Assembly (NCBI RefSeq): GCF_003367175.1
Contig: NZ_QRGA01000008.1
Location: forward strand, 310,001-374,000
Direction: 5' to 3'
DNA: 64,000 bases
Origin: Trinickia dinghuensis
GTDB taxonomy: Bacteria > Pseudomonadota > Gammaproteobacteria > Burkholderiales > Burkholderiaceae
Below, in pieces: positions 18,248 to 26,933 of the stretch. Under the pieces are notes generated by a model that was given only the letters and a program-made list of their open reading frames with translations, had not been told where the DNA came from and did not search any database. The position numbers were made by a program, and so were the translations under genes. Within the stretch, counting starts at the first letter, position 1. Each line of letters starts with the position of its first letter.

Positions 18248-18394
18248 TTAGATCGAATAGCCGTGTGCTTCGAGCGAGCGCAGGCGGCGCTCCAGATCGA
18301 CGACGTCCGACGACGATGCGAGATACGCTTCGCGGCGGGCACGTTCGGCCGATTCAAACCAGTTGCTGAGCTTTTCGAGGATGTACGCAAACAT
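18248..18394 (-). CDS. DUF3563 family small protein
   Basis: A 48-residue protein read on the minus strand: it starts 'MFAYILEKLSNWFESAERAR' and ends 'LERRLRSLEAHGYSI'. This is the pattern of the DUF3563 family, common and short in Burkholderiaceae. It is amphipathic and mostly helical. GGAG seven bases before the ATG, a TATAAT promoter and a terminator together make a complete small transcription unit. The molecular role is unknown. Confidence 0.85.
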   Translation of the reverse strand: MFAYILEKLSNWFESAERARREAYLASSSDVVDLERRLRSLEAHGYSI

Positions 18395-18468
18395 GATGTT
18401 CTCCAAGGGTCGGGTCTCGTCCCCGGTGAATCTTACTTCAGGGATTTCCCGTAAAAGGGTTAACCCGA

Positions 18469-18474
18469 ATTATA
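18469..18474 (-). promoter_or_regulatory. Candidate -10 for the DUF3563 gene
   Basis: TATAAT on the minus strand, 75 bp before the ATG. The -35 region is unclear. Confidence 0.45.
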
Positions 18475-18598
18475 AGGACCTTGGCCTAAATTGCGAGTGA
18501 AATGCTCGAATGACGTGCATTCCGATTTGGAATGGTGCACCGGCACCGCCGAAACGTCATGAATGCACCAAGTCAAAACATTCGATCACGCCGGCCGC

Positions 18599-19036
18599 TC
18601 AGCCTTGCCGGGACTGGCTTTGCGCGTGACCGTGGCAGTCACCCGTGCTCGCCAAGCTCTCCAGAATCGGGCAATCTGGGCGCGCGTCGCCGTGGCAGTG
18701 GTGGGCAAGGTGGGTCAGTGTGTCGCGCATTTCCGACAGTTCGGCGATGCGGCGCTCGAGGTCGGCCACATGCTGAAGCGCGATCGTCTTCACCTCCGAG
18801 CTGGCGCGCGAGTGGTCCTGCCAGAGCCCCAGGAGCTTGCGGATATCGTCGACCGAGAAGCCGAGATGCCGCGCCTGGCGGATAAAGCGCAGCGTATGGA
18901 TTTCCTGCTTGCCGTACACGCGGTAACCGGCGTCCGTACGCCCTTTGGGCGCAAGCAGATCGACGCTCTCGTAGTAGCGGATCATTTTGGCCGTGACGCC
19001 CGATTCGCGGGCCGCTTCCCCGATGTTCATTGGCAT
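18599..19036 (-). CDS. cueR: CueR-like copper-responsive MerR regulator
   Basis: This protein of about 145 residues has a MerR N-terminal DNA-binding domain ('MNIGEAARESGVTAKMIRYYESVDLL'), a dimerisation helix and a metal loop 'CHGDARPDC' with the Cys-X7-Cys spacing of CueR, which senses Cu(I), Ag(I) or Au(I). The frame extends to 19114, but that would cross the operator; ATGs at 19036 or 19030 are the real start candidates. It is divergent from copZ, with the operator between, so it should control both genes. A His/Gln/Ser-rich tail follows the metal loop. Confidence 0.9.
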   Translation of the reverse strand: MPMNIGEAARESGVTAKMIRYYESVDLLAPKGRTDAGYRVYGKQEIHTLRFIRQARHLGFSVDDIRKLLGLWQDHSRASSEVKTIALQHVADLERRIAELSEMRDTLTHLAHHCHGDARPDCPILESLASTGDCHGHAQSQSRQG

Positions 19037-19057
19037 CCCCACAGTTAACGGCTGAAA

Positions 19058-19090
19058 GCGTATACCTTCCCACGGTAGGAAGGTATACGC
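19058..19090. promoter_or_regulatory. MerR/CueR-type operator
   Basis: A perfect inverted repeat with 13-bp arms (GCGTATACCTTCC at 19058-19070, its complement at 19078-19090) around the 7-bp spacer CACGGTA. The ACCTTCC-N7-GGAAGGT core matches CueR operators. It lies between the divergent cueR and copZ genes. Confidence 0.9.
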
Positions 19091-19172
19091 TTCATGGAAG
19101 TGGGCCGACGGCACAGGCTGCCGCGGCCCGGCCGAGCGTCATCCCAACTTTTTCAGAAAAGGAAACCTTGCA

Positions 19173-19388
19173 ATGATCGAATTCCAGGTCGAAGGCATGA
19201 GCTGTCAGCACTGTGTAGGCGCCGTGACGAAAGCGATTCGCTCGCTCGACGCGGGTGCGCACGTCGATGTGGATCTCGACGTGGGGCGCGTGCGCGTGCA
19301 ATCGCGCGAGGGCGCTGATCGGCTCGGCAGCGCCATCGTCGAGGCCGGCTACGAGGTGAAGGGCACCCGGACGATCGTCGATGCCTGA
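19173..19388 (+). CDS. copZ: CopZ-like copper chaperone (heavy-metal-associated domain)
   Basis: This 71-residue protein is a single HMA domain with the metal site 'GMSCQHC' (residues 8-14, M-x-C-x-x-C). Such chaperones bind Cu(I) and hand it to a CopA ATPase. An AAAGGA site precedes the ATG. It is transcribed from the CueR-type operator. No copA ATPase gene is adjacent; the next gene overlaps it by 8 bp, an unusual partner. Confidence 0.9.
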   Translation: MIEFQVEGMSCQHCVGAVTKAIRSLDAGAHVDVDLDVGRVRVQSREGADRLGSAIVEAGYEVKGTRTIVDA

Positions 19389-20328
19389 TCGTCCGGACGA
19401 CGCGATGTTCACCGTTGCCGTTATCGGGGCGTCGGGACTGCTCGGGCGAGCCGTCACGCGTGAACTCGACGCACGCGCCGGTTGGCGCGTGGTGCCCACG
19501 GCGCACCGGCGAACCCAGGCCCGGAGAACCGCACTCGACATTCGAGACTCCGCGGCCGTCGCTTCGTTCGTCGATCGCGTCCGGCCCGATGCGATCGTCA
19601 TTGCCGCCGCCGAGCGACGGCCCGATATCTGCGAACGCGATCCGCAAGCCGCGCGTGCACTGAACGTCGACGCCGTGCGAACCATCGCGTCGGCCGCTCG
19701 ACAATGCGGCGCTTGGGTGTTGTCGATCTCGACCGATTACGTGTTCAACGGTAGCGCACCGCCCTATCGGATCGACGACTCGCCCGCGCCGCTCAACGCA
19801 TACGGACACAGCAAGCTCGAAGGAGAGCGCGCGCTCGCGGAGTCGACCGATTTCGGCTGCGTGCTGCGACTCCCTCTGCTGTACGGCCCGGTCGTCGACT
19901 GGTCGGAGTCGGCCGTCACAAGCCTCGTGCCCGCCATCGTCGCATCGAAGGCGCCGGGTGCATCCCCTGCCCCGATGGACGCGTGGGCGACGCGCTATCC
20001 GACTTACACGCCCGATGTCGCCTACGCGATCCGCGGCATGCTCGAGCAACATGCCGACGGCAAGACCATCCGCGGTATTGCGCAGTGGTCCGGCGACGAG
20101 CCGATGACGAAGTTCGAGATCGCCTCGCGCATCGCGCGTGCGCTCTGCATCGACGCCCGGCTCGAACCCCAGGCGGCGAGTGTGGAAGCCACGCCTCGTC
20201 CACGCGACTGCCATCTCGACTCGAGCCGGCTCGAAGCGCTCGGGATCGGCCGGCGCACACCGTTCGACGTCGCCATCGCCGATGTGCTCGCCGGCTCGCT
20301 CGAGCCGGTGCCGGCGCTGCCGCGTTGA
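19381..20328 (+). CDS. RmlD-like NAD(P)-dependent reductase (extended SDR)
   Basis: This 315-residue protein (307 if the ATG at 19405 is used) has the Rossmann motif 'GASGLLG' (about 16-22), 'STDYVFNG' and the catalytic 'YGHSK'. It resembles dTDP-4-dehydrorhamnose reductase and the MAT2B-like branch. Its start codon overlaps the copZ stop, so it may be translationally coupled to the copper chaperone. No rhamnose genes are nearby, so a role in dTDP-rhamnose synthesis is not supported by context. The substrate is unknown. Confidence 0.8.
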   Translation: MPDRPDDAMFTVAVIGASGLLGRAVTRELDARAGWRVVPTAHRRTQARRTALDIRDSAAVASFVDRVRPDAIVIAAAERRPDICERDPQAARALNVDAVRTIASAARQCGAWVLSISTDYVFNGSAPPYRIDDSPAPLNAYGHSKLEGERALAESTDFGCVLRLPLLYGPVVDWSESAVTSLVPAIVASKAPGASPAPMDAWATRYPTYTPDVAYAIRGMLEQHADGKTIRGIAQWSGDEPMTKFEIASRIARALCIDARLEPQAASVEATPRPRDCHLDSSRLEALGIGRRTPFDVAIADVLAGSLEPVPALPR

Positions 20329-20352
20329 CGACGGCGGCCCCTGGCGGCGCGC

Positions 20353-23300
20353 TCAGTGGAAGTTGCGGCTTTCCGATTGCAATCCGCCGAGAAGATGCGA
20401 CAAATCCACGAGCCGCTTGGCCACGAGATGCCGCACTTCTCCCTGACACTGCCACACACCGTACACCGCGAGCAGCGACGCGCCGAGCACTTCCCTGCGC
20501 TGTTTTTCGAGCAGGCTCGGCCAGATGATGACGTTGACGTTGCCCGTTTCGTCCTCGAGCGTCATGAATATCACCCCTTTGGCCGTGCCCGGGCGCTGGC
20601 GAACCGTCACGATGCCGCAGCCGCGCGCAGGCTGGCCGTTGCGATAGCCGTTCAGCTTCGAGGCCGGCATCAGCCGCTTTTCGAGTAGACGCTCGCGCAG
20701 CAGCGCCAGCGGATGGCGCCGCAATGTCAGCCCCGCCGAGCGGTAATCGGCCACGATGTTCTGCCCTTCCGTCGGCGCGCCGAGCAAGGGGGTGTCGTCC
20801 GCGCCGACCGCCGCGGCCAGCATGTCCTTTTCCGGCACGGCGGCCACGGAATGCCAAAGTGCCTCGCGCCGATTGCCGGCGAGTGTCGATAGCGCATTCG
20901 CATCGGCCAGCACGTGCAAATCATGGCGATTGAGCTGCGCGCGGCGCGCCAGGTCGTGCACACTCTCGAACGCGCGAACGACCCGCGCGTTTTCGATCCG
21001 CTCGGCGACGTCCTCTTTCATGCCGCGCAACTGCGACAAGCCGAGGCGCACGGCCGGACGCGCCGCGCCTTCGACCGGTTCGAGCGCGGCATCCCATCCG
21101 CTGACGATCACGTCGGCCGGCAGCACCTTCACGCCATGCCTGCGCGCGTCCTGCACGAGCTGGGACGGCGAATAAAATCCCATCGGCTGGCTGTTCAGCA
21201 TCGCCGCGAGAAAGGCCTCCGGCTCGTGGCACTTGAGCCAGCTGCTCGTATAGACGAGCAACGCGAAACTCGCCGCATGGCTCTCGGGAAAGCCATATTC
21301 GCCAAAGCCTTTGATCTGCTCGAAGATCGCATCGGCGAAGCTTCGTTCATACCCACGCTCGAGCATCCCGCTCACGATGCGGTCGTAGTATTTCTGCAAA
21401 TTGCCCTTGCGCTTCCACGCCGCCATCGCGCGCCGCAACGCGTCGGCTTCGCCCGGCGTGAAGCCGGCCGCGATGATCGCGACCTGCATCACCTGCTCCT
21501 GAAAGATCGGCACCCCTTCCGTTCGACCCAAGGCGGCCTTCAACGCTTCGCTCGGGTAAGTCACGGGCTCGAGCTTTTGGCGCCGGCGCAAATACGGATG
21601 CACGGCGCCGCCTTGAATCGGCCCGGGACGCACGATCGCCACTTCGATCACGAGATCGTAGAACTTCTCGGGCCGCAAACGCGGCAGCATGCTCATCTGC
21701 GCACGCGATTCGATCTGAAAGACGCCGATCGTATCGGCGCGCGAGATCATCTCGTAGGTCTTCTTGTCCTCGGACGGTACGTCCTGCATGTCGAAACGTT
21801 CGCCGCGGCGCTCGGAAACGAGTTCGAGCGTGCGCCGTATCGCCGACAGCATGCCGAGCGCCAAGACGTCGACCTTTAGCAATCCTAACGATTCGAGATC
21901 GTCTTTGTCCCATTGAATGACGGAGCGGTCGGCCATCGCCGCGTTCTCGACCGGCACGAGCCGCGTCAGCTTGCCGCGGCTGATGACGAAGCCGCCCGAA
22001 TGCTGCGACAGATGGCGCGGGAAGTTGAGCAGTTGCACCGCCAGCTTCGCCCAGGCCTGGATCAGCGGCTGGCTGGGGTCGAGGCCCAACTCTTCGAAAC
22101 GCCCGAGCAGGTCGCGGCTCGTGTCGAACCAATGATGCGATTTCGCGACGGCATCGACGATCTGCGGATCGACGCCGAGCGCCTTGCCCGTTTCCCGCAG
22201 CGCGCCGCGTGGCCGATAGGTGGACACGGCCGCCGCGATCGCCGCGCGATGCCGGCCGTACTTGCGATAGATGTACTGCACCACGATCTCGCGCCGCTGA
22301 TGCTCGAAATCGACGTCGATGTCGGGCGGCTCGCCCCGCTCCTTGCTGATGAACCGCTCGAACAGCATATTGCCGCGCGCCGGGTCCACCTCCGTGATGC
22401 CGAGGCAATAGCAAACGGCGGAGTTCGCGGCCGATCCGCGTCCTTGGCAAAGGATGTTTTGGCTGCGCGCATAGCGGACGATATCGTAGACCGTCAGGAA
22501 ATACGGTTCGTAGCGCAGATCCGCAATCAACGCGAGTTCGTGCTCGACTTGCTGTTGCACCGTATGCGGGATGCCGGCCGGAAACCGCCGCAGCGCACCC
22601 GCGTAAGTCTCTTGCCGCAAATAGGCGGTGGGCGTGACGCCCGCGGGGACGAGTTCGTCGGGATACTCGTAACGGAGCTCCTCGAGCGAGAAGGTGCAGC
22701 GCGACAAAATATTGACTGTCTCGCGCAACGTTTCGTCGGGGTAAAGATTGACGAGACGTAGACGCGAACGCAGATGCTGCTCGGCATTGGGCGCGAGCTC
22801 GTAGCCGCATTCGTGCACGCTCTTGCCGACGCGAATGGCCGTCATCGTATCTTGCAGCGGCTTGCGCGAGCGCACGTGCATGACGACGTGACCGAGCGCG
22901 ACGACCGGTACGCCCTGGCGACGCGCGACGTATTCGATCGCGCCGCGGTGAATGTCGTCCATCGCGCGCTGATGGAGAACGAGCCCCGCCCAAGCCCGGC
23001 CGGGAAAGGTCTCGTCGAGCCATTCGAGCTGCGCGGCGAACGCTTCTTCCTTGGCCGGGAAATCGGGCACGAGGATGGCCAAGCAATCGGGCATCCCGCG
23101 CAAATGCGCGTAGTCGGGCTCCGGTCGAGAAAGGTCGTGTGGCGTCAGCCGATACGCCCCCTTCGGCGCGCGCGTGCGCGCAAGCGTGATGAGCTCCGAC
23201 AGATTGCCGTATCCTTCGCGATTTTGCGCGAGCAGGATCATCCCGAACGACGGCGAGCCATCGGCATGACACAGGCGGAAATACGAGCCGATGACGAGCG

Positions 23301-23502
23301 GCAGAGCGGCTTCCTTCGCGGCATCGTGGGCGCGCACGACGCCCGCGAGCGAGCATTCGTCGGTGATCGCGATACCGGCATAGCCGAGCTGCGCCGCCCG
23401 TGCGACGAGTTCCTGCGCATGCGACGCCCCGCGCAGAAACGTGAAGTTGGAGAAGCAAAAAAGCTCGGCGTACGCCGGCAGCCCATTGAAACCGGGAACC
23501 AT
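20353..23502 (-). CDS. dnaE2: Error-prone DNA polymerase III alpha subunit DnaE2
   Basis: This 1049-residue C-family polymerase has a PHP domain (residues about 9-80, 'AELFCFSNFTFLRGASH'), the polymerase core with 'GRGSAANSAVCYCLGITEVDP' and the catalytic acidic motif 'PPDIDVDFEH', a helix-hairpin-helix region and a C-terminal OB domain. It is the short DnaE2 type, the translesion polymerase of the ImuA-ImuB-DnaE2 mutasome. It starts 4 bp after imuB, so it is in the same LexA-controlled operon. Confidence 0.96.
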   Translation of the reverse strand: MVPGFNGLPAYAELFCFSNFTFLRGASHAQELVARAAQLGYAGIAITDECSLAGVVRAHDAAKEAALPLVIGSYFRLCHADGSPSFGMILLAQNREGYGNLSELITLARTRAPKGAYRLTPHDLSRPEPDYAHLRGMPDCLAILVPDFPAKEEAFAAQLEWLDETFPGRAWAGLVLHQRAMDDIHRGAIEYVARRQGVPVVALGHVVMHVRSRKPLQDTMTAIRVGKSVHECGYELAPNAEQHLRSRLRLVNLYPDETLRETVNILSRCTFSLEELRYEYPDELVPAGVTPTAYLRQETYAGALRRFPAGIPHTVQQQVEHELALIADLRYEPYFLTVYDIVRYARSQNILCQGRGSAANSAVCYCLGITEVDPARGNMLFERFISKERGEPPDIDVDFEHQRREIVVQYIYRKYGRHRAAIAAAVSTYRPRGALRETGKALGVDPQIVDAVAKSHHWFDTSRDLLGRFEELGLDPSQPLIQAWAKLAVQLLNFPRHLSQHSGGFVISRGKLTRLVPVENAAMADRSVIQWDKDDLESLGLLKVDVLALGMLSAIRRTLELVSERRGERFDMQDVPSEDKKTYEMISRADTIGVFQIESRAQMSMLPRLRPEKFYDLVIEVAIVRPGPIQGGAVHPYLRRRQKLEPVTYPSEALKAALGRTEGVPIFQEQVMQVAIIAAGFTPGEADALRRAMAAWKRKGNLQKYYDRIVSGMLERGYERSFADAIFEQIKGFGEYGFPESHAASFALLVYTSSWLKCHEPEAFLAAMLNSQPMGFYSPSQLVQDARRHGVKVLPADVIVSGWDAALEPVEGAARPAVRLGLSQLRGMKEDVAERIENARVVRAFESVHDLARRAQLNRHDLHVLADANALSTLAGNRREALWHSVAAVPEKDMLAAAVGADDTPLLGAPTEGQNIVADYRSAGLTLRRHPLALLRERLLEKRLMPASKLNGYRNGQPARGCGIVTVRQRPGTAKGVIFMTLEDETGNVNVIIWPSLLEKQRREVLGASLLAVYGVWQCQGEVRHLVAKRLVDLSHLLGGLQSESRNFH

Positions 23503-23506
23503 CGCA

Positions 23507-24982
23507 TCATCCGAAAAGGCCGTGAAGGAACCAGCGCGGCCCTTCGTCCGCGTCGCGGCTGCTCACGCGTTCGCGGTAAATCCAGTAATAGCTTTTGTCG
23601 TCGGCTTCGGCGACGAAGTAATCGCGTGTGACGAGTTCGCCGTCGAACCAGCCGGCCTCGATGCGCTCGGCCGGCGACACGACACGCAGCGGCGAACCGT
23701 AAAACGGCCGGTGCGCGCGCGTGAGCAAACGCACGGGCGTGGCAAGCATCCAGGTAGGCCGAGGCAAACCTTCGGGCAGCGTGCCTTTCGTCTTCGTATG
23801 GGACTCGCTGAGCGGCACCCAGCGATTGGCGATCTCGGGCCGGTAATCGGCCGTGGGAGCAGGACGCAGCACGTTTTCCTCGCCGAGCCGGGCCGCCAGC
23901 AGTTCGAGCAGACGCGCATGGCTTTGCGCCGATCCGCCGGGCTCCGGGAAAAGCTGCTCGGCCGGCGCCTCGGCCGCCTCCACCTTCACGGCGTCGAGCC
24001 GCACCGCGATCATCGGCGCCGCCAGTTCGATGCGATGCAGCCGTTCTTTCAACAAACGCAGCAGATGCACTTCCTGCCAAGCCGGTTCTCCAAGCGCGAT
24101 TTCGATCGACGTCGGCGCCATCGCTTCCCTGCCCCGCTCGTGCTCGAGCGAAAGCGTGATGGCCGTCACCGCCAATTGCTTGGCACAGAGCCAGCCGCAC
24201 AACTGCACGATCAACCGATGCGCGGCGTGCAGCGCGCCGTCCGCATGCTCGATGCGATCGGGCAATTCCAGACGCGCCGAAAACGTGGGCGGCAGCGTGA
24301 GCCAATCGAAAAGTTCGGGCGCCGAGCCGAATGCGCGATCGAGCGAATCGAGCACGTGTTCGCCGCAGCGGCGCCGCAGCCCCGCGCGCGGCAAACGGCG
24401 AACGTCAGCGATCGTCGCGCAGCCCAGCCCGGCGAACCAATCGGCGAACGGCCGCATCTCGGGCACCGACAGCATCGGCAGCGGCGACAAGACGCGCTCG
24501 AGCGAGGCGAGCCGCAGCACGCGCCGCCGGCGGTAGCGCGCGAGCAGCCAGGCGCCCTGGCCCGTCGGCGCGATACCGATGCGTGCCGTGAAGCCGAGCG
24601 CGTCGAGAATCGCGCGCGCCTGCAGGCACAATGCCCGCACGCCGCCGAACAGTCTCAGGCTCGCGCCGATTTCGACGATGACCGTCGCTTCCTCGGCCAG
24701 TGCCACGTCGGGCGAAAACCGCATCAGCGCCACGCCGACTTCGCGCTGGGCCGCTGCCTCGCGCGCCGCGTCGCGCTCGTACATGGCCAGCTCGGACGAC
24801 AACGTGAGCACGCCGCCGCGCTTCATGCCGATCCGAATGCCGGCCGCGCGCGCCGGCGCATCGGCAATGACCGCCTTGTCCTTCTCGAACACGACGCTGC
24901 CGGCCGCCGGATCAGGCAGCCACTTCGGCCGGAAAACTTCGAGCGGCAGTTTCGGCAAATGAACGGCGAGAAAGACGCGCAT
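23507..24982 (-). CDS. imuB: ImuB, inactive Y-family polymerase-like mutasome subunit
   Basis: This 491-residue protein has the Y-family (DinB/UmuC-like) fold but the N-terminus reads 'MRVFLAVHLPKLPLEVF', lacking the catalytic acidic residues of active Y-family polymerases, as expected for ImuB. ImuB bridges DnaE2, the beta clamp and RecA in SOS mutagenesis. Its start lies inside the imuA end (71-bp overlap), and dnaE2 follows after 4 bp. Confidence 0.93.
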   Translation of the reverse strand: MRVFLAVHLPKLPLEVFRPKWLPDPAAGSVVFEKDKAVIADAPARAAGIRIGMKRGGVLTLSSELAMYERDAAREAAAQREVGVALMRFSPDVALAEEATVIVEIGASLRLFGGVRALCLQARAILDALGFTARIGIAPTGQGAWLLARYRRRRVLRLASLERVLSPLPMLSVPEMRPFADWFAGLGCATIADVRRLPRAGLRRRCGEHVLDSLDRAFGSAPELFDWLTLPPTFSARLELPDRIEHADGALHAAHRLIVQLCGWLCAKQLAVTAITLSLEHERGREAMAPTSIEIALGEPAWQEVHLLRLLKERLHRIELAAPMIAVRLDAVKVEAAEAPAEQLFPEPGGSAQSHARLLELLAARLGEENVLRPAPTADYRPEIANRWVPLSESHTKTKGTLPEGLPRPTWMLATPVRLLTRAHRPFYGSPLRVVSPAERIEAGWFDGELVTRDYFVAEADDKSYYWIYRERVSSRDADEGPRWFLHGLFG

Positions 24983-25616
24983 GGCGAGACAGCAAAATGG
25001 GGGTAGGTTGAAGAGGAATCGACAAGGGCTCCGCGCGCAGGGGCCCTCGTCGCTTCACGATATCGACCATCAATCCTTCGGCCGACGGCCGCAGCGCCAT
25101 CCTCAGCAAGGCCGGCGAGGCCTCTTGCGCGGCCGCCAGCGGCCGCACCATCACGAACAGCGTTTCGGCGGCCTGCGCCGCCAGGTGCAGACGCCGCAGC
25201 GACGAGGACTGCGCGGACGACGCCCAAAAAATCAACGCCCCGCAGCTTCCCGCCCGCAGGATTTGCTCGGCGGACCATAAGGCATCGGCCGTCTTGGGTG
25301 CCTTGACATGGAGCAGCCGCGCGAGCGGTAGCCCGATATAGCCGAGCCCCAAGCCATTGGGCACCTGCGGCGGCTGCAGCAGCGCGATGGGCCGATCGAG
25401 CACGCTGAGCGCGGGCTGCAGCAGCCGCATCTCGCCGATCCCCGGCTGCTGAACGAGCAGATCGATCAGCGCGCCGAGCGGCCAGCCGCCGCCGGGCAGC
25501 TCGGCGGACAACGCCGGATACCCCGTTTCCACCACGTGCGCGCGGCCGCTCGCAAGCTGCGAGGCCCGCCATAGCGACGGATGGATCTCTTCGGCACGGA
25601 CGGAAGCAGCGAGCAT
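24912..25616 (-). CDS. imuA: ImuA, RecA-like mutasome subunit
   Basis: This 234-residue protein resembles the ImuA/SulA-like RecA-fold group ('LWRASQL', 'VETGYPALSAELPGGGWPLGALIDLL', 'LRLLQPAL'). It is the first gene of the imuA-imuB-dnaE2 operon. A LexA box sits just 15 bp upstream, so the operon is part of the SOS response. ImuA modulates the RecA-ImuB interaction in damage-induced mutagenesis. Confidence 0.92.
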   Translation of the reverse strand: MLAASVRAEEIHPSLWRASQLASGRAHVVETGYPALSAELPGGGWPLGALIDLLVQQPGIGEMRLLQPALSVLDRPIALLQPPQVPNGLGLGYIGLPLARLLHVKAPKTADALWSAEQILRAGSCGALIFWASSAQSSSLRRLHLAAQAAETLFVMVRPLAAAQEASPALLRMALRPSAEGLMVDIVKRRGPLRAEPLSIPLQPTPILLSRHARLSRRSFAETAARSFPAEVAA

Positions 25617-25630
25617 CGGCGACTTGAAAC

Positions 25631-25646
25631 CTGTATATCTATACAG
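25631..25646 (-). promoter_or_regulatory. LexA (SOS) box of imuA-imuB-dnaE2
   Basis: CTGTATATCTATACAG is a CTG-N10-CAG LexA box one base from the ideal palindrome CTGTATATATATACAG. It directly precedes the imuA start. Confidence 0.95.
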
Positions 25647-25767
25647 TATCTTACACGCAATCGCATACTGAGGAACTGGAACTTTTTATGCCCACGACAT
25701 TTCGTAAAACTCCGTCTTCCGCCTATCGCGCCACCACCCCCGACTACGAAATGCCAAGCGGCGTTCC

Positions 25768-25781
25768 TTGATCTGCATCAA
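25768..25781 (+). promoter_or_regulatory. FNR/Anr/Dnr-type box upstream of the first LuxR gene
   Basis: TTGATCTGCATCAA is a perfect TTGAT-N4-ATCAA palindrome. Its centre is about 141 bp before the LuxR ATG; a TAAGGT/GGTAGT -10 candidate lies at 25798-25806, about where a class II FNR-activated promoter would put it. Confidence 0.75.
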
Positions 25782-25915
25782 TAGAATCGTCTGGAGATAA
25801 GGTAGTGCCACCGTCCGGTGCTCCCCACCCCCGCACGCCTATCTCCATTCGCGCCTCTCGCAAGCACACTGGCGCCGTACCCGTGTTCCAAAAACAACGA
25901 CAGATAGGACTCCCC

Positions 25916-26812
25916 ATGTCAACCCTCGACGTGGTCGAAGCAAGCGAAGATCTGCAACGCACCGGGGCGCCGTCCCCCCAGCCGGCGCCCAAGCTGAAGC
26001 CTCGCGCGCCCTGCGAGATCCGCTATATCGACGAAATGGACGTGGCCCCGCTCGTGCGCGCCGACGAAACCGGCGACGCGACGTTCCTCGCCGCCGAACT
26101 CGGCGCGGCGCGCACGGCCGACGAACGCATCCGCATGATCCGCGGCATCCTGAACATCATCGGTTTTTCCGGTCTCGGCTATGCCGCGCTGAAACTCGAT
26201 GCGCAAAAGCAGCCCGAGTACGCCTACCTGCTGCGCGACTACCTCGCGTCGGACTTGCTGCCGCAATCGCTCGAAGGCGGCTATCTGCTGCGCGACCCGC
26301 ACATGAAGCGCGCCTTCGAATCGAGCCGGCCGCACGTGTGGGACATGCGCTCGCTCGTGAACGCCTCGCGCAAGGACGGTATCGATCCGCCGCTGCGGCA
26401 CTTCTTCGACGGCATGCGCGAGAACGGTCTCTCAAGCGGGCTCGCGTTCAGCCTGCCGATCGCGCGTACACCGCTGCGCGCGCTCATTCTCTTTGCCGGG
26501 CCGCCCGAGCATTGCGAATGGATCACCGACAGCGTCATCGCCCAAGCGCTCGGGCTCGGCCTCTCGCTGCATCAGCGCTGCGCCGCCTATGTCCAAGCCA
26601 TCTGCCGCCAGGACGCCGCGAACAGCCTGTCGCAATTGCAGCAGCGCATCCTGGGCGCCGTCGTCGTGGGCATGTCGGACAAAGCGATCGCAGCCCGGCT
26701 CGGCACGACCGTCCACAACGTCGACTATCACCTGCGTCAGTTGCGCGAAAAATTCGGCGCCCGCAACCGCAGTCAACTCGCCTATCTCGCGGGGAAGATG
26801 CAAGCGGTCTGA
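25916..26812 (+). CDS. LuxR-family regulator 1 beside the T3SS (autoinducer-type domain + HTH)
   Basis: This 298-residue protein has an autoinducer-binding-type domain (about 70-210) and a LuxR helix-turn-helix near 235-295 ('GMSDKAIAARLGTTVHNVDYHLRQLREKFG'). Of the residues that contact acyl-homoserine lactones, Asp-Pro ('LRDPHMK') and the second Trp ('HVWDM') are kept, but the positions equivalent to TraR Trp57 and Tyr61 are Leu and Ser, so the ligand may differ or be absent. The ATG at 25916 has an AGGA site; the frame upstream to 25805 is not needed. A perfect FNR-type box lies upstream. The gene is convergent with sctU. Confidence 0.9.
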   Translation: MSTLDVVEASEDLQRTGAPSPQPAPKLKPRAPCEIRYIDEMDVAPLVRADETGDATFLAAELGAARTADERIRMIRGILNIIGFSGLGYAALKLDAQKQPEYAYLLRDYLASDLLPQSLEGGYLLRDPHMKRAFESSRPHVWDMRSLVNASRKDGIDPPLRHFFDGMRENGLSSGLAFSLPIARTPLRALILFAGPPEHCEWITDSVIAQALGLGLSLHQRCAAYVQAICRQDAANSLSQLQQRILGAVVVGMSDKAIAARLGTTVHNVDYHLRQLREKFGARNRSQLAYLAGKMQAV

Positions 26813-26852
26813 GACAAGATCGACACATCGCGCATCTGCATCTGCATCGCCG

Positions 26853-26880
26853 GAGGGCCGCGTTCGATCCCGCGGCCCTC
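26853..26880. terminator. Bidirectional hairpin between luxR1 and sctU
   Basis: GAGGGCCGCG (26853-26862) and CGCGGCCCTC (26871-26880) form a perfect 10-bp stem with an 8-nt loop between convergent genes. Confidence 0.6.
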
Positions 26881-26933
26881 GCGCTACAACGACACACGGC
26901 ACTGCCCGCCACTCGCTTCGAAGCCCGGTCGTA

